DNA of 64,000 nt, from NCBI RefSeq assembly GCF_039523435.1, contig NZ_BAAAFH010000003.1, forward strand, positions 806,001 to 870,000. Direction: 5' to 3'. Both the position numbers and the translations under genes were made by a program. Positions 33,207-43,200 of the stretch are shown here, piece by piece. The notes beneath the pieces are model-generated. The model was not told where the DNA came from and searched no databases. It saw only the letters and a program-made list of their open reading frames with translations. Every line of letters begins with the position of its first letter. The first letter of the stretch is position 1. The DNA is from Wandonia haliotis. GTDB taxonomy: Bacteria > Bacteroidota > Bacteroidia > Flavobacteriales_D > Crocinitomicaceae.

Positions 33207-33827
33207 ATGAATGAGGTTAAATCTGCTATTGCTGATAAAATCCGCCGGTTTCTTCCCGAGCAGGGGATTGATCAGGTGGTGAATCTTATAGCGGCTCATA
33301 AGGTAAAATTCAGAATTACGAACCCTAGAAAGACCAAGTTTGGGGATTATCGTAGTCAGGATAAAGAAGGGTTTCATTCTATTTCGGTAAATGGAAATTT
33401 GAACCCATTTGCCTTTTACCTTACAACACTTCATGAGTTTGCGCACCTTATTGCCTTCAGTGAGTATGGAAACAGGATAGCGCCACATGGGGAAGAGTGG
33501 AAAATGACCTTTTCTCAATTGCTCACTTCGGGAGGAGCACAAAACTGGTTTCCGGAAGATGTCAGGAGACCTTTGAAAAATTATATTCGTAATCCGAAGG
33601 CATCTTCAGCTTCTGATCACGAATTGTTTCTTGCACTTAGGAGATATAATACAAAAGATCCGGTGCCGGTTGTGAAGGATCTTCTTCCGGGAGAACGTTT
33701 TTTGTTGTCCGGGAGATTGTTTGAGAGAGGAAGTGTAAGGAGAAAAAGAGTAGAGTGTAAAGAAGTAGCTTCGGGTAAAATGTATTTGGTAAATGCAATT
33801 GCCGAGGTTAAGAAAGTAGAAGTATGA
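33207..33827 (+). CDS. SprT-like zinc metallopeptidase-fold protein
   Basis: 206 residues from ATG 33207; a TTG at 33177 is less likely. The HEFAH motif (76-80) and a third metal ligand His94 in PHGEEWKM form the SprT-like zinc site. An upstream FHSISVNGNLNPFAFYLTTL strand-helix is conserved in the family. The C-terminal part (about 145-206) is a small basic beta domain, RGSVRRKRVECKEVASGKMYLVN, similar to SH3-like zinc-ribbon replacements. Cytosolic; SprT-like proteins are thought to act on DNA-bound proteins, but the bacterial role is not clear. Its last 4 bp overlap the next gene. Confidence 0.85.
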   Translation: MNEVKSAIADKIRRFLPEQGIDQVVNLIAAHKVKFRITNPRKTKFGDYRSQDKEGFHSISVNGNLNPFAFYLTTLHEFAHLIAFSEYGNRIAPHGEEWKMTFSQLLTSGGAQNWFPEDVRRPLKNYIRNPKASSASDHELFLALRRYNTKDPVPVVKDLLPGERFLLSGRLFERGSVRRKRVECKEVASGKMYLVNAIAEVKKVEV

Positions 33828-34891
33828 AAAGTAACAAGTTTGCGGTAATTATGGCAGGGGGAGTCGGAAGCCGTTTTTGGCCGTTGTCGACTCCGGAACA
33901 CCCGAAGCAGTTTTTAGATGTGTTAGGTATTGGGAAATCATTGATTCAAATGACCTTTGAACGGTTGTCGAAGATTGTTCCTGCCGAGAATATTTTTGTT
34001 GTTACCAATCAGATATACCGGGATTTGGTGAAAGATCAGTTGCCTGATTTATCGGAGGAGGCAATTCTTACGGAGCCCCAACGAAAAAATACGGCTCCAT
34101 GCATTGCGTATGCAGCATCAAAAATTTACGCAATCAACAAGGAGGCTAATCTTATTGTAGCTCCTTCTGATCACCTGATTTTACAAGAGGAAAAATTTGT
34201 TCGTATCGTTGATGTGGCCTTGAATGAAGCGGAATCAACAGACTGCCTTGTTACATTGGGGATAAAACCCAATAGACCGGACACAGGGTATGGATACATT
34301 CAGTTTTACCAAAACGGGGATTTAATTCCCGGTTCGGTGTGTGAGGTAAAACAATTCATGGAGAAGCCGAATAAAGAATTGGCCGAACTGTTTCTGAAGA
34401 GTGGTGATTATTATTGGAATTCCGGGATCTTTGTTTGGAAAGCAGCTACCATTCTTGAAGCGTTAAAAAAGTTTAAGCCTGATTTATACAGTTTGTTTGC
34501 AAGTGACTTTTCATTGTATAATTCCCCACAAGAACAGGAGTTTGTCAATACGTGTTTTGAAAAATGTGAAGACATTTCGATAGATTTCGCTGTTATGGAG
34601 AACGCAAAAAACGTAAAAGTGGTTTTGGCGGATTTTGACTGGTCAGATTTAGGAACCTGGGGTTCTGTTTACAGTCATCTGGAAAAAGATTTCAATGGAA
34701 ATGCAATTATAGGAGGTAAAGCACAGTTGATTGATTCTCACAATTGCATTGTTAACATTCCAACCAATCGTTCCGCATTAATTCAGGGACTGAATGATTA
34801 TATTGTCGTTGAGTCAAACGGAAAACTTTTGATTCTTAGCAAAAAGGACGAACAGAAGCTAAAGGATTATATTAAACTAATGGAGGAGTAA
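33824..34891 (+). CDS. manC: Mannose-1-phosphate guanylyltransferase
   Basis: 355 residues. It makes GDP-mannose from mannose 1-phosphate and GTP. The nucleotide-binding motif is IMAGGVGSRFWPLST (9-23) with PKQFLDVLG following; TEPQRKNTAPCIAYAA, VAPSDHLI, FMEKPNKELA and WNSGIFVWKA are all in place. It is the single-domain type without the C-terminal isomerase cupin. ATG overlaps the SprT-like gene stop (ATGA), so translation is coupled. The next gene is 3 bp downstream. Confidence 0.93.
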   Translation: MKSNKFAVIMAGGVGSRFWPLSTPEHPKQFLDVLGIGKSLIQMTFERLSKIVPAENIFVVTNQIYRDLVKDQLPDLSEEAILTEPQRKNTAPCIAYAASKIYAINKEANLIVAPSDHLILQEEKFVRIVDVALNEAESTDCLVTLGIKPNRPDTGYGYIQFYQNGDLIPGSVCEVKQFMEKPNKELAELFLKSGDYYWNSGIFVWKAATILEALKKFKPDLYSLFASDFSLYNSPQEQEFVNTCFEKCEDISIDFAVMENAKNVKVVLADFDWSDLGTWGSVYSHLEKDFNGNAIIGGKAQLIDSHNCIVNIPTNRSALIQGLNDYIVVESNGKLLILSKKDEQKLKDYIKLMEE

Positions 34892-34894
34892 GTA

Positions 34895-35455
34895 ATGTCT
34901 GACCCGATACCTGAGTCGTTTTATTCTGACCGAAGCGGAAAGCCAATTCGAAAGTGTGTTATGTGTGAAAAGGATTTGATTGCTTCCGGGGAGCCTTATG
35001 CGATTGAAAAAGCGATGAAGCGCACTGCAGAGGGCGATGTGTTGACTTTGTTTGAAATGGCAATATGTATACCTTGCGGACAAAAAATGAATCAGCGCAT
35101 GTCTGAGCATTCCAAACGTGTCATCGAGGAGTACTTTGAAAGTATTCACCTAAACGAAAAGCGGGTCGGTTTGGGGCAGGAAGACTGGCAGGATAAATGG
35201 GATAAAGTTTGTGTGGTTACAGGTGAACCACTGTCAGAAGTAACAGAGTTTAATTTGATTGGAAACTTTATTGGTGATCGTGTTATCGCGGGAATTCCGC
35301 CAGTCGCTATAAGTGGTGAAATCATGGAGCAATTGCAGGAGAAAATCTCTCCTGAAACGAGACAGGAGATGGATGATTTCCGAGATACCTACCTTGGTCC
35401 TGATGATCCGCAGTTAAAAGCCCTTTTGAGTGAAACTCAGTTTGTACTGCTTTAA
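34895..35455 (+). CDS. Conserved protein with four-Cys zinc-ribbon-like N-terminus
   Basis: 186 residues, no signal peptide. Cys21-x2-Cys24 and Cys58-x2-Cys61 could bind zinc. The rest is acidic and helical, with GLGQEDWQDKWDKVCVVTG and PVAISGEIMEQLQEKI near residues 95-160. I do not recognise a characterised family; similar proteins occur in Bacteroidota. It follows manC by 3 bp and its 3' end overlaps the convergent lipoprotein gene by 4 bp. Confidence 0.7.
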   Translation: MSDPIPESFYSDRSGKPIRKCVMCEKDLIASGEPYAIEKAMKRTAEGDVLTLFEMAICIPCGQKMNQRMSEHSKRVIEEYFESIHLNEKRVGLGQEDWQDKWDKVCVVTGEPLSEVTEFNLIGNFIGDRVIAGIPPVAISGEIMEQLQEKISPETRQEMDDFRDTYLGPDDPQLKALLSETQFVLL

Positions 35456-35895
35456 TTGGAAATATTTAGCGTATAGGTACCGTCGAAAATAGTCCGATAG
35501 CCTCGTAAACCAAATTCAGCCGGTCCCTGAATAACAGAACCATCGTACAAGGAGAATTGGGAATCACCGCAGACATCATTAACAATAAGTGTATTTTCTT
35601 CATCAATTTCTACTCCTCCGCATTCTTGTCCGCCATCAGCTGTGGACTGTCTGTCGAAAGCAACAAATTCATCAATAGACCTTCTGTATACAACCACACC
35701 TTTAGAACCGTAATTATCAACATAGGCATATCCTCCTATATTTTGCAGTCCTGAATAAGAGGGCAGGTTTATGTTGATATTAACATTGAACGGAAGATTC
35801 GGAACCGGGTGGAGTTTGTTTTTATTGCAAGATGAAATCAGGAAGAGAAAGGATAGCACTGTCCCTAAAATCAAAACTGGCCTACATAGTTTCAT
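35452..35895 (-). CDS. Lipoprotein with degenerate Rieske-like fold
   Basis: 147 residues, lipobox Cys23 (LISSC). The pattern LPSYSGLQNIGGYAYVDNYG, KGVVVYRRSIDEFVAFDRQ, then CGDSQFSLYDGSVIQGPA and GLRGYRT is that of a Rieske [2Fe-2S] fold. The usual C-x-H and C-x2-H ligands are absent: only Cys92 and Cys109 remain and no His is near. It therefore probably keeps the fold but not the cluster. Envelope-located, function unknown. It converges on the zinc-ribbon gene with a 4-bp overlap. Confidence 0.65.
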   Translation of the reverse strand: MKLCRPVLILGTVLSFLFLISSCNKNKLHPVPNLPFNVNININLPSYSGLQNIGGYAYVDNYGSKGVVVYRRSIDEFVAFDRQSTADGGQECGGVEIDEENTLIVNDVCGDSQFSLYDGSVIQGPAEFGLRGYRTIFDGTYTLNISN

Positions 35896-35954
35896 GCTGC
35901 TGTGTTTATTCTGTAAATTTACAATTTTATTAACGCAAAAAAGAGAATTAAAGT

Positions 35955-36230
35955 ATGCAAAAGTATTTAGTCATTTTCTTTCTGATACTTTTTAGTTGTT
36001 GTTTTTCATCAGGTAAATTGTTCGCTCAGAAAACTCCGGCTACCGTTGAGCAGGCTGAGAAAAATATTGAAAAGAAGCGTGAATCCAGAAAAAAGGCCCA
36101 ACAAAAAGCTGAGAAGGACGGGAAGAAGCGTTTCATGAGCATTCAGAGTAAAGAGACTCAGAAGCGAATGAAGAAACAGCAGAAAGCTTTGAAAAAAAGA
36201 GACAAAAGAAAGAAGAAAAGGAGGAAATAG
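35955..36230 (+). CDS. Small secreted lysine-rich protein
   Basis: 91 residues. A signal peptide (about 1-24, ending LFAQ) is followed by a body that is almost entirely Lys, Arg, Glu, Gln and Ala in helical arrangement, ending KKRDKRKKKRRK. The repeated KxxE/QK spacing suggests a charged single helix. Similar small basic secreted proteins occur in Flavobacteriales, without a known role. Nucleic-acid or LPS binding would be guesses. Confidence 0.65.
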   Translation: MQKYLVIFFLILFSCCFSSGKLFAQKTPATVEQAEKNIEKKRESRKKAQQKAEKDGKKRFMSIQSKETQKRMKKQQKALKKRDKRKKKRRK

Positions 36231-36424
36231 TTTAGACAGGTATAATATTAGAGAAATTCGATTTTTAGCTCGTTGTCAGATGGATTTTAAAACGGTATGT
36301 TTGTAGCATGCCTGAAAAAGGAGATGTTAAAATTTATTAAAAAGGAAAGAGGTGCTAAGAAAAATTATTTTTCTATATTTACCCGCTTTGTTGCTTAAAG
36401 AATAGTTCAAATTAAAATTTGCTT

Positions 36425-39400
36425 ATGTTACGGAAATTTTACTTGTTACTCGCAAGTGTTTTATTAACAGTTAGTTACTCGCTTGCACAAACAGGGGTAG
36501 GTACCATCCGAGGGGTGGTAACAGAAAAGGAGACGGCAGACCCGCTTCCATTTGTTAACGTGGTGTTATTCCAGAACGGAGTTCAGAAAGGTGGGGGTAA
36601 GACCGACTTTGATGGGAAATTCCAGATTAACTCCATTAGCCCTGGTAGTTACGATGTTGAGGTTCGTTTTGTCGGGTATCAGACACTTCGTCAGGAAGGT
36701 GTTATTGTATCCAGTGATAAGATAACCTTCCTTAACGACCTTCAGTTAGGTCAGTCCGATGGGCTTCTAACAGAGGTGGAGGTTGTTCACTATGAAGTTC
36801 CTCTTATTGATAAGGATGGTGGTGCTTCCGGTCAAACGGTAACACGTGAGGATATCGCGCGTATGCCGGTTCGTTCTGCAGCAGGTGTTGCCGGAACTGT
36901 CGGAGGGGTTTATATGGAAGAAGGTTCGGGAGCAATGAGTGTTCGTGGTTCTCGAAGTGGTGATTCCTACTACTTTATAGATGGTATTAAAGTTCGTGGT
37001 TCGTCCAATCTTCCAAAGTCAGCTATTCAGGAGGTTTCTGTAATCACAGGTGGTCTTCCTGCGAACTATGGGGATATGACCGGAGGGGTTATCTCTGTAA
37101 CAACAAGAGGTCCGTCTGCAAAATACTTCGGTTCGATAGAAGGTGTTACTTCCGGATTTTACTTTAATGGAAAAGATCCGAATGGATATGACGGGAAAGT
37201 GATCGGTATGGATCAGTTTGGTTATAACCTTTTGGAAGGAATGGTTTCCGGACCACTTTGGATGAAGAAAGATTCTTTAGGAAATAAAACAAAACCAATC
37301 TTAGGGTTCTTCCTTTCGGTAAACTATACGGATCAGTTAGATCCTCGCCCTGTTATCGGAGGTACTTACCGGATTACAAAAGAAGCTCGTGAAGAGTTGA
37401 TGGCAAACCCTCTTCGTCCGACAGGTACAGGACAGGGGACTTACCATAACTCACAATTCCTTAGAGCTGATGATTTTGAAAAGACACCTTACCGAATGAA
37501 TGCAAGAAGCCGTAACATTTCTGCAGCAGGTAAGATAGATGTTAATGCAGGACCTTCGGTTAACCTTACTTTTGGTGGGTCGATGGCTTACAATACAGGA
37601 AGAGGTTATAGCTATAATAACTCACTGATGAATTTTACCAACTTTGGTTTGAATACGCAGTTAGACTGGCGTGTATACGGACGTTTCACACAGCGATTCA
37701 CTCCTAAACAAGAAGAGGGAAGCAGCTCAAAGATTAAATCAGCATTCTACTCTTTGATGGTGGATTATTCACAATCAACGGGCTATTCTCAGGATGCTAA
37801 TCACAAAGATCGTTTGTTTAATTATGGATATGTTGGTAAGTTTACTACATATCGTGAGCCATCTTATACTTTCCGCCAGGTTACAGATGAAGATGGAAAT
37901 GTTACGGACGCGTATTATGAGCACGATGGTTTCCGTGATTACCGTGTAGACTTTGAAGCGTCTGAAACAAATGATGCTTTTGCTGCGATTACTCGTCAGT
38001 ATTATGATATCTACGATGGAAAGGTAACAGGAAACTACGAAAACCTTTTCCAGATTCAGACAGGTAAAGCTTTGCGTAACGGAGATACTCCGGAAGATGT
38101 ATACGAAATCTGGAATAACTTTGGAGTTCCTTACAACTTCTATCAGAAATTTGAAAACAATCAGTTCCGTGCTACAGGTTCCGGGTCGATTAACATTGGT
38201 GGACACTCAATTACACTTGGTTTCGAATTTGAACAACGTACTGACCGTGGATTCCAGTCAGGTCAGGCAGGTCCTATTGGTCTTTGGACAGTGGCGCGTC
38301 AGTTGATGAACTCGCATATTTCCGAGTTGGATAAATCATCACCAAGTTGGGATAACTATGGTACATACTACCGTGTTACATATGACCGTTTAAATTCTGG
38401 ATATGGTGCTACTAACGGAGTGTACGGTGGTCAGATTAATGGTGACGAACAGTCTTTCTTTGATTACAGCGTTCGTAACGAATTGGGATTGGATCCATTT
38501 GGTACTGATTTCGTGAATATTGACGAAGTTGATCCTAATACATTAACATTGGATATGTTCTCGGCTGATGAGTTGTTGAATTCAGGACAGAACTTTGTTC
38601 AGTACTGGGGGTATGACTACACAGGTAAGAAAATAAAAGGATCAACAGATATTAATAACTACTTCAATGAAATAGATGATAATGGTAACTACAAACGTAC
38701 AATCGGTGCTTTCCAGCCAATCTACGTTGCAGGGTACATTATGGACAAATTTGCATTTGATGATATCGTTTTCAACGTTGGTGTACGTGTCGATGTATTT
38801 GATGCAAATCAACCAGTATTGAAAGATCCTCTTTTAGTTTATTCAGCAAGAAACGTTCAGCAGGCTCGTTCTTTGGCGCAGTCTGATCCGGCAACGTATA
38901 ACTGGGTTGATATTCCGGAAAGTATGGGAGACGATTACGTAGTTTATGTGAATGACGTAAACAACCCGACTTCTATTAATGGTTTCCGTAAGGATATGCA
39001 GTGGTATGATGCTTCAGGTAGCCCGATTTCCGATCCGACTATCGTTCGTGGAGCACAGGGAATCGCGCCATGGTTGCTAGATCCATCGGCTGAAACTCCA
39101 TCAGCAGATGCGTTTACAGATTATAAGGCTCAGGTGAATGTTATGCCACGTATTGCATTCTCATTCCCTATTTCAGATGAGGCAAGTTTCTTTGCTCACT
39201 ATGACATCCTTACGCAGCGTCCTAATACAGGATTCCGTTTCGATCCAATCGATTATCAGTTTATGGAAACAAGAAACGTTATTATTAATAACGCAAATCT
39301 AAAACCAACAACAACTATCGATTATGCATTAGGATTCCAGCAGGTACTAACAAAAACTTCTGCTGTTAAGATTGAAGCGTTCTACAGAGAGCAAAGAAAT

Positions 39401-40198
39401 CAGATTCAGTTGATGCGAATGGTAGAAGCGTATCCGAACACATACCGTACATTCGGTAACCGTGACTTCGGAACCGTTAAAGGATTGACAGTTTCTTATG
39501 ACTTGAGAAGAACAGGAAACATCCGTTTGAATGCAAACTATACACTTCAATTTGCTGACGGAACTGGTTCCGATGCAACTTCAGCATTAACTTTGGTTAA
39601 CTCAGGACAACCAAACCTTCAGAATATTTTCCCATATAACTACGACCGTCGTCACACATTTAACTTTGTGATTGACTATAGATACGGAGAAGGAAAATCA
39701 TACAATGGTCCTAAAACGAAAAAAGGTGGTCAGATTCTGAAAAACACAGGTGTTAACCTGGTTGCAAATGTTGGTTCAGGAACACCTTACACACGTCAGC
39801 AACAAGTACGTGGTGCTGCTTACATCAACCCTCAGACTTCAGGTCTTGAAGGAACGTTGAACGGATCAAGAAAGCCTTGGACATATACTTTGGATATTCA
39901 GATTGACAGAACATTTAATTTGGAGTTCGGTAAGAATGAGGACAAGAAGAAAATGGCTTTCCTAAATGTTTATTTCCGTATCACCAACCTTTTGAACACA
40001 GCAAACGTTCTTAATGTATATCGTGCTACAGGTAACGCTGACGATGACGGGTTCCTTGCTTCTGTAGATTCACAGTCGTCAATATCTAACCAGTTGGATG
40101 AGCAGTCCTTCCGTGATCTTTACATGATGAAAGTTGATAATCCGTTCAATTATGGTCTTCCAAGAACAATTCGTTTAGGTGTGAAATTTGACTTTTAA
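36425..40198 (+). CDS. TonB-dependent receptor with carboxypeptidase-like regulatory domain
   Basis: 1257 residues from ATG 36425 (TTG 36419 is also open). A signal peptide ends at SLAQ. A CarboxypepD_reg-like domain covers about 25-105 (GTIRGVVTEKETADPLPFVNVVL ... VRFVGYQTL), then the plug (about 125-235) with MSVRGSRSGDSYYFIDGIKVRG and GGLPANYGDMTGGVISVTTRG, and the 22-stranded barrel with the terminal LPRTIRLGVKFDF. No SusD-like gene follows. Instead a large secreted protein and a PorV-like barrel come next, so it is not a classical SusCD glycan system. Substrate unknown. Confidence 0.9.
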   Translation: MLRKFYLLLASVLLTVSYSLAQTGVGTIRGVVTEKETADPLPFVNVVLFQNGVQKGGGKTDFDGKFQINSISPGSYDVEVRFVGYQTLRQEGVIVSSDKITFLNDLQLGQSDGLLTEVEVVHYEVPLIDKDGGASGQTVTREDIARMPVRSAAGVAGTVGGVYMEEGSGAMSVRGSRSGDSYYFIDGIKVRGSSNLPKSAIQEVSVITGGLPANYGDMTGGVISVTTRGPSAKYFGSIEGVTSGFYFNGKDPNGYDGKVIGMDQFGYNLLEGMVSGPLWMKKDSLGNKTKPILGFFLSVNYTDQLDPRPVIGGTYRITKEAREELMANPLRPTGTGQGTYHNSQFLRADDFEKTPYRMNARSRNISAAGKIDVNAGPSVNLTFGGSMAYNTGRGYSYNNSLMNFTNFGLNTQLDWRVYGRFTQRFTPKQEEGSSSKIKSAFYSLMVDYSQSTGYSQDANHKDRLFNYGYVGKFTTYREPSYTFRQVTDEDGNVTDAYYEHDGFRDYRVDFEASETNDAFAAITRQYYDIYDGKVTGNYENLFQIQTGKALRNGDTPEDVYEIWNNFGVPYNFYQKFENNQFRATGSGSINIGGHSITLGFEFEQRTDRGFQSGQAGPIGLWTVARQLMNSHISELDKSSPSWDNYGTYYRVTYDRLNSGYGATNGVYGGQINGDEQSFFDYSVRNELGLDPFGTDFVNIDEVDPNTLTLDMFSADELLNSGQNFVQYWGYDYTGKKIKGSTDINNYFNEIDDNGNYKRTIGAFQPIYVAGYIMDKFAFDDIVFNVGVRVDVFDANQPVLKDPLLVYSARNVQQARSLAQSDPATYNWVDIPESMGDDYVVYVNDVNNPTSINGFRKDMQWYDASGSPISDPTIVRGAQGIAPWLLDPSAETPSADAFTDYKAQVNVMPRIAFSFPISDEASFFAHYDILTQRPNTGFRFDPIDYQFMETRNVIINNANLKPTTTIDYALGFQQVLTKTSAVKIEAFYREQRNQIQLMRMVEAYPNTYRTFGNRDFGTVKGLTVSYDLRRTGNIRLNANYTLQFADGTGSDATSALTLVNSGQPNLQNIFPYNYDRRHTFNFVIDYRYGEGKSYNGPKTKKGGQILKNTGVNLVANVGSGTPYTRQQQVRGAAYINPQTSGLEGTLNGSRKPWTYTLDIQIDRTFNLEFGKNEDKKKMAFLNVYFRITNLLNTANVLNVYRATGNADDDGFLASVDSQSSISNQLDEQSFRDLYMMKVDNPFNYGLPRTIRLGVKFDF

Positions 40199-40221
40199 TT
40201 GAACAAAAAGAGAATTTAGTT

Positions 40222-43200
40222 ATGAGAGAGTATATGAAAATAAGTATTTTAACCACGTTGTTCCTTGGGATCTACGGTGGTGTGATGGCTTGGAATCCTC
40301 CGGCTACTAATAAGCAAGGAGGAGGTAATGGCGACGGAGAACTAATGGTTACCAAAGCTGCAAACTGTGTGCCTCCTACAGAATCAACTTTCATGGAGTT
40401 CAATGATGTGCGCGCACTTATTGAAACAGGTGGGATGATGTGGCAGGATAGAAATAATAACAGAGCTGCTTATCAGGTTCCAAAACCATCTCAGGACAAT
40501 CCAACAGGACCTTCTGTTCTTTTTGCAGGAGCACTTTGGATGGGGGGGACTGACGTTAACGGTCAGCTTAAACTAGCTGCTCAGTTATTCGGTACTCAGG
40601 GACGTGATTTCTGGACAGGACCTCTTACAGTAGATCCTAACTCAGGAAATTATAACCCTTCGGGACCTGTATATGGTGATGTAACACGCCCTTTTGGAGA
40701 GGCTACAATTACTGCACAGACCTGTTTGGCTTTTGATGAGTTCTTTACAATCAGAAAATCAGAAGTATCAAACTTTAATATGTGGTGGTACTGTGAAAAT
40801 GTTGATGCGGAGGCTTGTCCTGAACCGGTTGTTGTTCCTGGGGAGGTACTTGACCGTATCATAAACTGGCCGGCTCATGGAGATGTTTCTCTTGGACAGG
40901 ATTATTACCTGGCTCCTTTCTACGATAGAAACAAAGATGGGATATACAATCCTATCGCTGATGGTGATTATCCTTGGTATGACTTTGAAGAGGAAGTAGA
41001 TTGTAGAAACGATCGTCGTATCACTTTGTTTGGTGACGAAACGCATTGGTGGGTATTTAATGATAAAGGGAATATTCACACAGAGACAGGTGGTGACCCG
41101 ATTGGTATGGAAATCCGCGCACAGGCATTTTCGTTTGCTACAGGAGATGAAGTGAACAAGATGACATTCTACAACTATGAAATGATCAACAGAGGAACGC
41201 AAACACTTCAGGATACTTATTTTGCGAAGTATGCGGATACGGATGTGGGATGTTCAGAAAATGATTATGCTGGATGTGACGTGTCTCGTGGACTAGGATA
41301 CGCGTATAACGGAACAATTACCGATCCTAGCTGTAACGGATCAATCGGATATGAAGACAATCCTCCTGCTGTAGGTATTGACTTCTTTGAAGGACCTTAT
41401 CAGGATGATGATGGACGCGATAACGTTGGACCATCAAGAGATACACTTCCTGACGGAACTATTGTTGCAACAACTCCTTCAGTTGCTGAAGCAAGATTAG
41501 ATAACGGTATCGTTTATACTGGATTAGGTATAGGATACGGAGATGGTGTAATTGATAACGAACGTTATGGAATGAAAAGATATATTTCGTTCTCACGTAT
41601 CGGTTTTGGGTGTTCACAGACAGGTGTAACAGATGACCCTGTTTCAGCTGTAGATTTCTACCGTTTGATGAACGGAGTTTGGAAGAATGGTGAGCGTATG
41701 ACATACGGAGGTTGTGGTAACGCAGGAACTGCTGGAAACAACCCTAACGTTATTACAGATTATATGTTCCCAGGTGATTCGGATCCTCTAGGATGGGGTA
41801 CTCCTGGTTCTTCTCCACAAGCACCATGGTCTGAAACTTCTACAGGAAACCCTGTTGGTGACCGTCGCTTTGTTCAGGCTGCAGGACCATTTACATTACG
41901 CCCTGGAGCAGTAAATAACATTACAGTTGGTGTGGTTTACGCAAGAAGTACTGAATCAGATATTGAAGCTCCTGTACGTGAGTTATTCCGTGCTGATACG
42001 AAAGCGCAGGCTTTATTTGATAACTGTTTCCAGATTCTTGAGCCACCAACAGCTCCTAGATTGACGATTCAGGAGTTGGAGAATGAGTTGGTATTGATGA
42101 TTTCAAACCCTTCAGGAAACAACGTAAATGAATCATACGAAGAAGAGGATAAAATCAATATTGTTGATGTTCCTGGTGAAACTCCTTATGATAAGTTCTA
42201 TAGATTTGAAGGTTATCAGATTTATCAGATGAAAGATGGAACTACTTCAGTAGCAGATCTTGAGGACTCTGATCAGGCTCGTTTGGTTGTTCAGTGTGAT
42301 ATTAACAATGAAGTTAGCCGAATGATCAACTATGAATTCGATGAAGAATTAGGTGTTTCAAAACCGGTATTGAAAGTAGATGGTGCTAACGAAGGAATTC
42401 GTCATACATTTAGTATTACTGAGGATCAGTTTGCTAGTGGTGACAGAACTCTTGTTAACCATAAGACCTACTATTATATCGCTGTAGCTTATGCACATAA
42501 TGAGTTTAAGCAATATGACCCTACTGACCCTACAAAATTAGATGGTCAGCAAATGCCATACATCCGCTCACGTTTGAGCTATGATGGAACTGCTATTAGT
42601 AGTGTTTCAGGAATTCCTCACAACCCAATGCCAGGAGGAGGAGGTACTTTCGCCTTTGTTGGTTATGGAACAATGCCTCAAATAACACGTCTTGATGGAT
42701 GGGGGAACATGGCACTGTCTACAGATCTTACAGATGCGACAGTAAAATCTATCTTAGCAAACAACTCTGTAGATAGACCTATTTATAAGCAAAATGCTGG
42801 TCCAATTGATGTAAAAGTAGTTGACCCGCTTAATGTAACACCTGGACACTATGAATTGAAATTCATTGAGTATGGTACTTCTACTGCAAGTATTGATACA
42901 GCAAACTGGGTGGTATACAGATATACACAAAAAGGTGGTGCAATTATTGACTCTGTTAGATCGGATCGAACAATTGCAGTAGGTAATGAGCAGATTATTC
43001 CTGAATGGGGAGTGTCAATTACAATTGAACAGAAGAACTATACAGTTTACGCTTCTCCGGCTCCTAACAACTTTGTAACTGAGCCATTGGAAGCAACTCT
43101 TGAGTTCGCTGATTCAAGTAAAGCATGGTTGGTCGGAGTTCCGGATACAGATGATTTTGGACCTCAGAACTGGATTCTTTCAGGAAAAGTAGAAGATGAG

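Noticed and set aside
33105..33542. N-terminal extension of the MlaE-like permease frame
   Set aside because: It overlaps the divergent SprT-like gene, has no membrane or signal character, and the family start fits ATG 33104.
36231..36424. Riboswitch or small RNA in the spacer before the TonB receptor gene
   Set aside because: No conserved aptamer core or stable paired structure was recognised by eye.
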